50,011 nucleotides of DNA from Balneolales bacterium (GTDB lineage: Bacteria; Bacteroidota; Rhodothermia; Balneolales; Natronogracilivirgulaceae): positions 1 to 50,011 of the forward strand of contig SKNT01000097.1 of assembly GCA_007120385.1 (NCBI GenBank). Reading direction: 5' to 3'. Each line of letters opens with the position of its first letter. The stretch's first letter is position 1. This document shows, piece by piece, positions 38,395-46,867 of the stretch. Made by a program: the position numbers and the translations under genes. The notes under the pieces were generated by a model. It was not told the DNA's origin and ran no database searches. It saw nothing but the letters and a program-made list of their open reading frames with translations.

Positions 38395-39000
38395 TCAGTA
38401 TCGGGTTCCGGTTAGCTGAAAATCACGAAATGCGGGTGAGAGAATCAGGGAGTTGGGATCTCTTTGAGCAGGCAGTACCCACTGTCTCTGAAGTGAATCG
38501 GCTTCAATTGCATTCACGGCTTCGGTATCACTTCCGATGGCAACCAGGTTGGTTTGACCATTCCAGACACGGAAGAGTTCCTCATAAGACTGGTACTCGT
38601 GAAAAGAGGCAGGCGCCTGAGACCCGACGGAAGATGTTGCCGCTCTCTCCTCCAATGCTGTGCCTGTCATGGTTTCGGAAGGCAACAGGTAGGCCGTTGA
38701 AATCAGCAGGCTGAACATCACAATTGCTGCCGTAGCCAGCAGACCCGGATTTCTCCAGCTGTTGCCGAAAAACTGCTGCTGGCTGGAATAGTCTTTTGCG
38801 TGATCAAGAATGGCCTCGGAAATATTGGGCGGAGGTGTCAGTTCCGGCAATTTCCTGAGCTTTCTCCAGGTACTTTTCAAGCTTTCCACTTCGATGAGCA
38901 GGTTCTGATCGTGCATCATGGCCTGCTCTACAAGCGTTATCTCGGATGGGTCCAGTTCGTCAAAAACGTATTTGACACATAGTTCATCTACGTTCGACAT
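38395..39000 (-). CDS. Anti-sigma factor-like membrane protein
   Basis: A protein of about 201 residues directly downstream of, and overlapping, an ECF sigma factor gene. The N-terminal cytoplasmic part (MSNVDELCVKYVFDELDPSE) resembles the opening helices of anti-sigma factors, but the zinc-binding HxxxCxxC motif of ZAS proteins is absent. One transmembrane helix, LLATAAIVMFSLLISTAYLL, is followed by about 85 extracytoplasmic residues. I chose ATG at 39000, overlapping the sigma gene by 17 bases; ATGs at 39018 and 39030 are also in frame. The function is inferred from context and topology. Confidence 0.7.
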   Translation of the reverse strand: MSNVDELCVKYVFDELDPSEITLVEQAMMHDQNLLIEVESLKSTWRKLRKLPELTPPPNISEAILDHAKDYSSQQQFFGNSWRNPGLLATAAIVMFSLLISTAYLLPSETMTGTALEERAATSSVGSQAPASFHEYQSYEELFRVWNGQTNLVAIGSDTEAVNAIEADSLQRQWVLPAQRDPNSLILSPAFRDFQLTGTRY

Positions 39001-39613
39001 ATTTGGCTTCTTTTCCATGTTCTTTATCAAACATTTTTCTCAGGTTAATCAGAGCGTACCTCATTCTCCCAAGAGCGGTGTTAATCGACACATTGGTTAA
39101 TTCGGCAATCTCCTTAAATGACATTTCATAATAATGACGCAACATTACCACCTCCCGCTGTTCTTTGGGGAGTTTCGCAATGTTCTTCATGAGGCTGTCC
39201 TTTGCTTCGTCTTTTTCGATAACCTCCTGGGCATCGTCAAGCGTCTCATCGGTAAGCCTGTCATAGAAGTCATAATCCGGGTCATCCTGTGCATTCACAT
39301 CCACAAACCGCTTTTTCTTTCGCAGATAGTCGATTGTGGCATTGTGGGCGATACGCATGACCCAGGCAATCCATTTCCCCTGCTCGTTGTAGGTTTCGTC
39401 CATTTTGGTAATGACCTTGGTGAATGTCTCCTGAAAGATATCATTCGCCGTTTCGGAATTGCCTACCATGCTGTAGATATAGGAGTATATCTTGGACTGG
39501 TGACGGTCCAGCAGTTTCCGGAAGGCTTCCTGGTCATTATTTCTGCGATAACGCAGAACCAGTTCGTGGTCGTCTACCTGATGCAGAGAATTATGTGATT
39601 TATGCGACATCAT
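38984..39613 (-). CDS. ECF-type RNA polymerase sigma factor
   Basis: A 209-residue sigma-70 family protein. Region 2 is visible as DIFQETFTKVI and IAWVMRIAHNATIDYLRKKKR, and region 4 as LPKEQREVVMLRHYYEMSFKEIAELTNVSINTALGRMRYAL. A long acidic linker (about residues 105-140) joins them. The start ATG ATG at 39613/39610 follows an AAAGG ribosome binding site by five or eight bases. The overlapping downstream gene is probably its anti-sigma partner. It starts a minus-strand series that continues to parA. Confidence 0.93.
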   Translation of the reverse strand: MMSHKSHNSLHQVDDHELVLRYRRNNDQEAFRKLLDRHQSKIYSYIYSMVGNSETANDIFQETFTKVITKMDETYNEQGKWIAWVMRIAHNATIDYLRKKKRFVDVNAQDDPDYDFYDRLTDETLDDAQEVIEKDEAKDSLMKNIAKLPKEQREVVMLRHYYEMSFKEIAELTNVSINTALGRMRYALINLRKMFDKEHGKEAKYVERR

Positions 39614-39711
39614 ATTGACCTTTAAACGCTGAGAATTTTATTGATATTGCCTCAAGGGCAAGTGTTCTGGAAAAGAACTGTAACTGTTATCTATATGCCT
39701 CCTTTGGTATT

Positions 39712-39740
39712 ATTTTATCACGTTGTCGCATAATCAAGAA
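39712..39740 (-). promoter_or_regulatory. Candidate promoter of the ECF sigma factor gene
   Basis: On the minus strand TTCTTG (39740-39735) and TAAAAT (39717-39712) are 17 bases apart, about 100 bases before the sigma gene. Just downstream at 39664-39678 is an inverted repeat GTTCT-N5-AGAAC that could be an operator. Both are weak. The remainder of the gap 39614-39893 shows no gene. Confidence 0.3.
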
Positions 39741-39893
39741 CAATAAGGGAAATAAAATCATTTCACAAATTGCCGATATGCGATATGTCCATCTATCTCA
39801 CTATACAATCCAGTACATCCTTACACCTAGTTCCCGCTTAAAACTTTTTTTCAGGTTCTGAACTGTTATACGCACTGCCGGCAAACTGGTTCA

Positions 39894-41750
39894 TTACACC
39901 TGTGGAAACGGTCGTTTGGGCTCTTTCTGAAAATGGGAATGCACGGCTTTTGCCGCTTTTTCACCGATGATTTTCTTTAATCCACCGACATCCTGCTGCA
40001 TGATTTCCAGAATGGAACCGAACTGCCTGAGCAGTTTATCCGCCGTCTTTCTTCCGATGCCGGGTATTTCCTCAAGCTCGGAACGAAACGTTTTCTTACT
40101 GCGAACGTCCCGGTGAAACTGGATGGCAAACCGGTGGGCTTCATCGCGAACCCTTTGAAGCAGCCTGAGACTGGACGATGTTTTGGGAATCATGACCGGG
40201 TCGCGGGATCCGGGAAAATAGACCTCTTCCAATCGCTTTGCCAGCCCAATGACAGCTGTCTGACCTTCCATCCCCGCATCCTGCAGTGCTTTTACAGCAC
40301 TGGAAAGCTGCCCCTTTCCACCATCTATAACAATCAGGTCGGGGATCTGCTTTCCCTCTTTTTTGACTCGTCTGTAATGTCGGCCGATTACCTCTCTCAT
40401 GGATGCAAAGTCATCAGGTCCGCTCACACCCTTGACATGAAAACGCTTGTAATTGCTTTTCCTGGGCTGTCCGTCTGCAAAGCAGACCAAGGAAGCAACC
40501 GTAAAGGCGCCCTGGAAATTGGAGACGTCAAAACACTCGATCCGGCGCGGCAGACTATGCAGGTTCAAATCCCGCTGCAAGGTCTGAACCGAATGGGGTA
40601 CACGCCCCTGGTCGGCCTTCATCCTTTCCAGCAGCCACTCCCTCAGGAGCCTCCGGGCGTTGGAGCCGCCCATCTGAACAATCTGGGCCTTCTCCCCTCT
40701 CTGCGGCACGACGATCGGGACTTTTTTTCCTTTGGTCTGCCACAAATATTCAAAAAGAGGTTCATCATTTTGAAGCTCGTGGCTGCAGCAGACCTCATCC
40801 GGGATAACACCGGACAGCTCGCCGGTGTAGTAATCTTCCAGGAATGCCTGCAGAAGCGTGCCTTCACTCCTTCCCTCAATATTTTTCAGATACCTGTGGT
40901 ACTTGCCAATCAACTTTCCCTCCCTGATCTGCAGCAACACCCCGCAGGCTATGTTTTCGTCCCAATCCACATCCAGTGCGAACACATCCCGGTCCAGACC
41001 GTCGGGCGTAACCATTTTCATCTTCTCACTGTACTTCTGAAGAGCGAGCATTCCGTCCCTTAAAACCGCGGCCTGCTCAAACTGCATGGCTTCGGAAAGC
41101 TGCTCCATATCCTGCCTGAGATCACGGATCAGCTCTTTGGTCCGGCCATTCAGCAGACGGACGACCTGGTCCAGCCGTGCCGTGTAATCATCTCGTTGCA
41201 GGTCTCCCGAACAGTTTTCAAAATAGTCTTCAAAACATCGTCCCCATTTAGGCAGTTCCCTGCTTCGGTCGACCATGCGGGACGAGCACGCACAGGTACA
41301 CAGCTGAAACGTTTTTCTAATAGTTTCAAGCATCATTTTCATTTTGCCGACGTGATCGTAGGGACCATAATAGCGGCTTCCGTCGCGAATAATGGTACGG
41401 GTAGGGAATACACGCGGACGATCTTCTGCTGTCACACAGATGTATGGATAAGATTTGTCATCGCGATACAGAATGTTGTAACGCGGCCTGAGTTTCTTAA
41501 TCAGATTGTTTTCCAGGATCAGGGCCTCTGCTTCGGAATCGGTAATGATTACCTCCACATCGGCAATCTTTCTGACAAGGGCCAGAATTTTTCCGGAATG
41601 GTCTGCGGAATTCTGAAAATAGGAGCGCACCCTTTGGTTCAGGCGTTTTGCCTTTCCTACATACAGAACCTCCCCCGCGTTGTCCTTGAATTGATAAACG
41701 CCGGGTTCGGGTGTCAGTGCATCCAGTTTCTGTTTAAGAGTTTCGGTCAT
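39894..41750 (-). CDS. uvrC: Excinuclease ABC subunit C
   Basis: A 618-residue nuclease that makes both incisions in nucleotide excision repair. The GIY-YIG domain shows PGVYQFKDNAGEVLYVGKAK (residues about 16-35), followed by the UVR motif with AMQFEQAAVLRDGMLAL, the RNase H-like C-terminal nuclease (FDVSNFQG, VIDGGKGQLSSAV) and a tandem helix-hairpin-helix (LEEIPGIGRKTADKLLRQFG). The protein is complete. Its start codon lies close to the divergent pseudouridine synthase gene. Confidence 0.97.
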   Translation of the reverse strand: MTETLKQKLDALTPEPGVYQFKDNAGEVLYVGKAKRLNQRVRSYFQNSADHSGKILALVRKIADVEVIITDSEAEALILENNLIKKLRPRYNILYRDDKSYPYICVTAEDRPRVFPTRTIIRDGSRYYGPYDHVGKMKMMLETIRKTFQLCTCACSSRMVDRSRELPKWGRCFEDYFENCSGDLQRDDYTARLDQVVRLLNGRTKELIRDLRQDMEQLSEAMQFEQAAVLRDGMLALQKYSEKMKMVTPDGLDRDVFALDVDWDENIACGVLLQIREGKLIGKYHRYLKNIEGRSEGTLLQAFLEDYYTGELSGVIPDEVCCSHELQNDEPLFEYLWQTKGKKVPIVVPQRGEKAQIVQMGGSNARRLLREWLLERMKADQGRVPHSVQTLQRDLNLHSLPRRIECFDVSNFQGAFTVASLVCFADGQPRKSNYKRFHVKGVSGPDDFASMREVIGRHYRRVKKEGKQIPDLIVIDGGKGQLSSAVKALQDAGMEGQTAVIGLAKRLEEVYFPGSRDPVMIPKTSSSLRLLQRVRDEAHRFAIQFHRDVRSKKTFRSELEEIPGIGRKTADKLLRQFGSILEIMQQDVGGLKKIIGEKAAKAVHSHFQKEPKRPFPQV

Positions 41751-41811
41751 TGTGGATTTTGATGCCTTTTCAGATTATCCTGCCTTGCAGCTATATTACG
41801 CTAAAGGTGTT

Positions 41812-42621
41812 ATGCGCACCTGCCTTTTTTTACCGCTGGTACTGAAAAAAAATTGTTGCAAAAATACGGAGTCTGACATTACTGAAAGGTACAGAAATAT
41901 CGATATCCTATACGAGGATAATCATTTGCTGGTTATTGACAAGCCGGCCAACATGCTTTCGCAGCGCGATCGTACCGGCGACGTGGATCTGCAATCTCAT
42001 CTAAAGGAATGGATCAGGGAGAAGTATGACAAACCTGGTGAGGTATTTCTTGGGCTGGTTCAGAGACTGGACCGGCCAACACGCGGACTTATGGTGCTTG
42101 CCCGCACTTCCAAGGCGGCCTCACGTCTATCAGAACAGATTCGCAAGCGAACATTTTACAAAGAATACCTGGCAGTGGTGGTTGGCAAGAATGTCATAAC
42201 CGGAGAACTGATTCACATTCTTGAAAAGGATCAAACCCGCAAAAAGGCGGTAGTAACATCTTCACGCAGGGCATCGAAAACGTCCGACACCGGCGACCAA
42301 AACATCCGGGACAGCACCGGTGGCAAACCTTCGGAACTGAACCTGATACTCCTGGAAAATCGCGGGGATTTGTCGCTGGTTAGAATCGTTCTCAAGACCG
42401 GACGCTTTCATCAGATCCGGGCTCAGCTTGCTGCTGAAGGCACACATATTGCCGGCGACCGTAAATATGGTTCTGCAGCCAGCAAGACCGGCAGCAAGAC
42501 ACGCCAGCTGGCACTGATGTGTCACAAGATCGCCTTCGAACACCCGACCCGCCGGGAACCCATGAGCTTTGCACTCGGACTGCCCGATGAATATCCATGG
42601 AATCAGTTTCGCCAGCCATGA
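41812..42621 (+). CDS. RluA-family pseudouridine synthase
   Basis: A protein of about 269 residues that would isomerise uridine to pseudouridine in rRNA or tRNA. The catalytic motif appears as LVQRLDRPTRGLMVL with the active-site aspartate, preceded by LLVIDKPANML and followed by TGRFHQIRAQLA and CHKIAFEHP. An ATG at 41752 is in frame but would begin one base from the uvrC start and leave no divergent promoter, and the extra N-terminus is unlike the family. I prefer ATG 41812, which has AAAGG just upstream. The RNA target is unknown. Confidence 0.88.
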   Translation: MRTCLFLPLVLKKNCCKNTESDITERYRNIDILYEDNHLLVIDKPANMLSQRDRTGDVDLQSHLKEWIREKYDKPGEVFLGLVQRLDRPTRGLMVLARTSKAASRLSEQIRKRTFYKEYLAVVVGKNVITGELIHILEKDQTRKKAVVTSSRRASKTSDTGDQNIRDSTGGKPSELNLILLENRGDLSLVRIVLKTGRFHQIRAQLAAEGTHIAGDRKYGSAASKTGSKTRQLALMCHKIAFEHPTRREPMSFALGLPDEYPWNQFRQP

Positions 42622-42642
42622 ATCCCTGAACGACCCGTTACG

Positions 42643-44496
42643 CTACCTGACCGCTTCAAGCCGGCGCAAAAATTCATCCGGACCGACAAAGCCCATGATC
42701 CGGGCGCCTTCCACCTCATTGCCCTGCTGATCAAGGAAAACGATTGTTGGCACACCTGCCACGTTGTACTGACGACGGATCTCTTCGGATTCCGGTGAAT
42801 CGAAATGGGTCAGATCAACTTTCAACCTGAACATGTGATCGGTAGCCTCAATAACCCGGGAATCCGTGAAAGTAATCCGCTCCAGTTCCAGGCATGGGAT
42901 GCACCAGTCGGCATAGAAGTCCACTACCACGGGAATGGCCTCGTTCCTGGCCTCTGCAAGCCTTGCCTCTTTATATGGCTCCCATTCCATCCCTTCTTTT
43001 TGAAGATTCATGACAAAAATAATTCCTATGACAATGGCAACCGTTCCAAATGCAATCTTGATTTTTGAAAATACAGGAGTGCCACGTCCGGAGGACTCCA
43101 GGAATCCGAGATATACACCTCCAATGATGAAACTCAGAGGAATCACCCAGTAGGCATCACTGACAGGGATGAAGGGCATTGAGAGATAGAACAGTGCCAG
43201 GGCAACCAGAACCACCCCGAAAACCTTTTTGACCCAGACCATCCAAACGCCCGACCTTGGCAGCTTGGGCAGAAGTCCGGAAAAAGTTCCGAGTATCAGA
43301 TATGGCAGCCCGAGTCCCATGGAAAGCACAAAGAAGGACCAGAATCCGAAGACCGGATCACCCTGGGCCCCGATAAAAGCCAGCAGCGCTATAATAGGCG
43401 GACCAATGCAGGGAGCGGCGAAAATACCAACCACAAGTCCGGAAAAGTAGACGCCAATGTACCCTGTGGACGAACTGGTGCCAAGGCGTGACGCCATCCA
43501 GTAGGGGATTTGTATCTCGTAGAGGCCGAACATGCTGAGCGCCAGGGCAAAGAGCAGCAGGCCGATCCCGCCAAGCACCCAGGGATGCTGCAGCCAGGAA
43601 CCAAACAGCTCTCCGCTGAAAGAGGCCAGGACACCAAGCACACTGTACATGGTGGCGATGCCAAGAACATACACCAGGGCTTTGGAAAACACCCGCAGCA
43701 TGTTCGGATCGTTCTGACCGCCGAATATGGAAACCGTAACAGACAGCATCGGATAGACACACGGAGTAAGGTTCAGTGCCAAACCGATAAAAAACAGCGC
43801 CAGAAATGCCAGTATAAGCCCTCTGTCCCGGAACATGGCCTCAATCTCATTCGCAGAACCCGGTTGGATGGATACCCTGCCAGCAGCTTGTCCCTTCTCA
43901 TAATCCTCAAATACTTCCTGGTTGACAGACCGGACTTCCGAATCCTTTTCCACTACATCGATCAATATGCTTACCGGGAGATTGGATGGTGCAAGGCAGT
44001 TCATATCATCGCATGCCTGAACCCTTGCCCTTCCTGTCATTTCATACGTACCGGGTTGCAAGTTCGAGGAAGCGCGTATGTCCAGATACACCGGAACCCT
44101 GCCGCTGTAGACGAGAAGCGCCTCTCCTCCTGCAAATGCAAACTCGTATTCGTCCGGTTCTGGGTAACGAATATCGGCAATGATGAAGCCGTCCATCGGA
44201 TCCATCGAGACACTTGTTCCGATCAGATAGTCAAGTGTAGGCCTGTGAGCGTTGACATGCCAATCTTCCGCAATATCGAGTACCACTGCGGCCTTGAACG
44301 TCTCTCCAGCCGGTACAGACTCGACGGAAAGAAATGTCCCGACATCGACCTTCTCTGAACTGCCCCGCAGCTGGGCCTGTGATTCTCCGGAAAAAAGGGA
44401 GAATACTACAGAAAAAATGACTGTCAGAAATATGAATATGTGTCTGTTCATGAATTTCATCAATAATTTCTTGGAATTTATTGCCTCACGGCTCAC
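42643..44496 (-). CDS. dsbD: Thiol:disulfide interchange protein DsbD
   Basis: A 617-residue membrane protein that carries electrons from cytoplasmic thioredoxin to the periplasm. A signal peptide (RHIFIFLTVIFSVVFSLF) precedes a periplasmic alpha domain. The transmembrane domain (about residues 225-485) holds the redox cysteine pair in LTPCVYP and AAPCIGP. The C-terminal thioredoxin domain has WCIPC near residue 530. The GTG start at 44496 overlaps the stop of the upstream thioredoxin-like gene by four bases (GTGA), indicating translational coupling; internal ATGs at 44460 and 44451 remain possible. Confidence 0.93.
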   Translation of the reverse strand: MSREAINSKKLLMKFMNRHIFIFLTVIFSVVFSLFSGESQAQLRGSSEKVDVGTFLSVESVPAGETFKAAVVLDIAEDWHVNAHRPTLDYLIGTSVSMDPMDGFIIADIRYPEPDEYEFAFAGGEALLVYSGRVPVYLDIRASSNLQPGTYEMTGRARVQACDDMNCLAPSNLPVSILIDVVEKDSEVRSVNQEVFEDYEKGQAAGRVSIQPGSANEIEAMFRDRGLILAFLALFFIGLALNLTPCVYPMLSVTVSIFGGQNDPNMLRVFSKALVYVLGIATMYSVLGVLASFSGELFGSWLQHPWVLGGIGLLLFALALSMFGLYEIQIPYWMASRLGTSSSTGYIGVYFSGLVVGIFAAPCIGPPIIALLAFIGAQGDPVFGFWSFFVLSMGLGLPYLILGTFSGLLPKLPRSGVWMVWVKKVFGVVLVALALFYLSMPFIPVSDAYWVIPLSFIIGGVYLGFLESSGRGTPVFSKIKIAFGTVAIVIGIIFVMNLQKEGMEWEPYKEARLAEARNEAIPVVVDFYADWCIPCLELERITFTDSRVIEATDHMFRLKVDLTHFDSPESEEIRRQYNVAGVPTIVFLDQQGNEVEGARIMGFVGPDEFLRRLEAVR

Positions 44497-45008
44497 CGGG
44501 TGGATTCGGAATACTGCTGGAATGTCTGTGTGCGATAACTCTCGCTACCCACAAATGAAAGCATTTTATGAAACCTTCCTGGTTCGATGAATCCGGGTTG
44601 CAACGCAACAGGCTCCCCTTGAGGGTTCAGAAATATGGTAGTGGGAAAGGATTGGACTCCAAAAGCCAGTGCAAGATCTGCCATGGTGTAGTTTTCTCCT
44701 TGAAATACGACCATCCGGGACGATTCGGCATCAATCCGGACGGGATAAAAATACTGGTCAAGGGCCTCCTGAACACGCTTGTCTGCATATGTTTCGCGTA
44801 TCATCCGGCGACAGAAACCGCACCATTCCGTGTACACATCCAAAAGGATATATTTTCCTTTGTCCAGTGCCTCAGACTGTGCTTCTTCAAGGCTGATCCA
44901 GAATTTCTGATCCTGCTCTGCCGGCTGATTTCCGGAAGCATCCGTTTCAGCATTACAGGAGAATGCCAAAGTCAGAAACAAAAGTGGAAGAAAAAAGCGT
45001 AAACGCAT
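44493..45008 (-). CDS. Thioredoxin-like lipoprotein
   Basis: A 171-residue protein with a lipoprotein signal peptide (MRLRFFLPLLFLTLAFSC, lipobox LAFS-Cys19), so it is probably anchored in a membrane facing the periplasm. The thioredoxin fold shows the active-site WCGFC motif near residue 60 and the cis-proline loop in QSFPTTIFL. It resembles DUF255/thioredoxin-fold members with an extended helix after the active site. Coupled to dsbD, it is the likely electron acceptor or chaperone-type reductase of that system. Confidence 0.88.
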   Translation of the reverse strand: MRLRFFLPLLFLTLAFSCNAETDASGNQPAEQDQKFWISLEEAQSEALDKGKYILLDVYTEWCGFCRRMIRETYADKRVQEALDQYFYPVRIDAESSRMVVFQGENYTMADLALAFGVQSFPTTIFLNPQGEPVALQPGFIEPGRFHKMLSFVGSESYRTQTFQQYSESTR

Positions 45009-45202
45009 ATGGCTGGTATCCGGGTTAAGAATGCTTGCTGTCTGTCATAACTGTCAGGGCCGTTATTGCAATTGGTGATAATCCTGAATTCCGGACAATG
45101 CCCGTGAAGCAGACGGAAGCTTTCTTTGTGAGGCATTGTATTTCAGATCAGTATATTATATTCATTGAGATGATTTTTCAACAGCAAACGTCCCCATAAC
45201 GT

Positions 45203-45991
45203 TTAAAACCGGACTTCAAGCATATTATTAATTTTATAGATAAAATCTGATGACCGGAATGGCGGGTCCGAGTCATACGTACTGACAAACTGAAACACGA
45301 ATCGTAGGTTTTCCGAGATCCTGAATCTGAGCTGCCAATCCGAGGTAAATCTCGGCTTGTGCATTCTGTCCGGCCGGGCCTGATAGTAACTGATTGCCGC
45401 AAGATCCAGATTTTCAGCAATTCTTCCCCTTAAGTTGACGCTGGTAGTGCTTTTCAGCAAATTGCGTTCCTCCCGCAGAGCCCCTTCATCATCCTCCCAG
45501 AGTTCGTTTTCAAACATAAGACCCGTACTGGCGAAGGCACTGAAGTTCTCTGATTGAGCGAATCTGATGCGCAATGCGGCACCGGCCAGGCCCCTTCTTT
45601 TCAAGCCCCAGTCCAGATTATACTGTGCCTGCAGAAAAAACTCCGGTGCAATTACATTACGGCTGTACAGTACACTTCGAAGGTGGATAAAACCATCGTT
45701 GAGCACATTTTCACCTTCGACTCGCAGGAAGCTGTTCCTGCCAAGCAGAAGGAATTCATGAAGCCCGGTGCTGTAGGTCAGATCAGCCGAATTGTTCAGC
45801 CGGATAATCTGGGATGTGTTTTTCGATATCTCGAGCCCCGCTCCGAATCCGCCTGACAATGTTTTCACGGTGTCTTCCTGAATGCGGTGGCGTTCCACAT
45901 TTACAACCTGGGATACCGATGGCGCCGCCGCAAACATGATGAATGGGAATACAAGAAAGGATATAACCCTGATATTAAATATGCAGTACAT
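45203..45991 (-). CDS. DUF481-like predicted outer-membrane protein
   Basis: A protein of about 262 residues with a signal peptide (MYCIFNIRVISFLVFPFIMF, cleavage near SVSQ); an ATG at 46039 would extend it by 16 residues. Many alternating strands such as FFLQAQYNLDWGLKRRGLAGA and FRISENLRFVFQFVSTYDSDP end in the aromatic C-terminus NNMLEVRF, the usual signal for outer-membrane barrel insertion. The order of conserved segments resembles DUF481 barrels of Bacteroidota. No enzyme motif is visible. It is flanked by gaps of about 148 and 194 bases and may be monocistronic. Confidence 0.72.
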   Translation of the reverse strand: MYCIFNIRVISFLVFPFIMFAAAPSVSQVVNVERHRIQEDTVKTLSGGFGAGLEISKNTSQIIRLNNSADLTYSTGLHEFLLLGRNSFLRVEGENVLNDGFIHLRSVLYSRNVIAPEFFLQAQYNLDWGLKRRGLAGAALRIRFAQSENFSAFASTGLMFENELWEDDEGALREERNLLKSTTSVNLRGRIAENLDLAAISYYQARPDRMHKPRFTSDWQLRFRISENLRFVFQFVSTYDSDPPFRSSDFIYKINNMLEVRF

Positions 45992-46139
45992 GATACGTTG
46001 GTTGCTAATACCGTATTTGATTGGGAAACACGGATTCAAAGTTTATACAGTTGCAGAAAAAGCCCAAATTGGGCATGCAAGATAAAGATTAATCTTTACA
46101 GCCTGCAATCAGACATGCAGATAGCACACGGAAACCTGC

Positions 46140-46853
46140 CTACTTGTTATCGAGTTCATGGAACAGTGAAGTCACATGTGGATTGTAATTCTCCTGGAAA
46201 AACTCAAAATAGATCGTATCCCCTGTTCTCTCCAGTACTTTTGCATCCCGGATCACTTCCTGGTAGGTTCGGTAACAGTCCAGGGCGTCTGCAGCTTTTC
46301 CAATATCTTCCGCCTGGACAGGTATGGCACAGTCAATTTCATTAACTGACGATGTATGGAGCTTGAACTTGCCTTCCTCCATCGTGGTTTCGGTCAGAGT
46401 GAACAAAGCCAACCGCCTTGGTGCCTGGTCCCACTCCTTGCGCAGCTTGCAAAAAACCCTCTTGACGACGGCATGCGTCACAAGATGGTCATGAAATCCA
46501 CTGATCCCATGAACCGCATAAGTTACAAGCACATCCGGATTGACAGCACGGACATGGCCTTCCGTGATATGTTCAAGCTCAATGGGATCCATCTCTTTGA
46601 GGCCGCTGTCCGGCAGATCCATAACCTGCATGCCGGTAAGGTTCAGTGTTTTTGCAACATCGAGCATTTCCGCATAGCGGACATCTCCCATTCTATCGAC
46701 GGAATAGCCATACTTGTGACGAACCCTGGTAGCTCCGCCACGAGTGTAAGTTAAAAGAAAAACCTCATGACCAAGCCTGACCTGTGAAGCAATAGCCGGT
46801 GCCGGGCCGAATGATTCATCATCAGGATGTGGGAAAATATATAGTACTCGCAT
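46140..46853 (-). CDS. PIG-L (LmbE) family deacetylase
   Basis: A 237-residue zinc-dependent N-deacetylase. The zinc-binding HPDDE motif is near residue 9 (FPHPDDESFGP), with the third ligand in GISGFHDHLVTHAV. Relatives remove N-acetyl groups from GlcNAc-linked small molecules such as bacillithiol or mycothiol precursors and GlcNAc-PI; the BshB role is possible but not provable from this sequence. It is 14 nt downstream of the M20 peptidase gene, suggesting a joint transcript. Confidence 0.88.
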   Translation of the reverse strand: MRVLYIFPHPDDESFGPAPAIASQVRLGHEVFLLTYTRGGATRVRHKYGYSVDRMGDVRYAEMLDVAKTLNLTGMQVMDLPDSGLKEMDPIELEHITEGHVRAVNPDVLVTYAVHGISGFHDHLVTHAVVKRVFCKLRKEWDQAPRRLALFTLTETTMEEGKFKLHTSSVNEIDCAIPVQAEDIGKAADALDCYRTYQEVIRDAKVLERTGDTIYFEFFQENYNPHVTSLFHELDNK

Positions 46854-46867
46854 GGTTTCCGTTGTAT

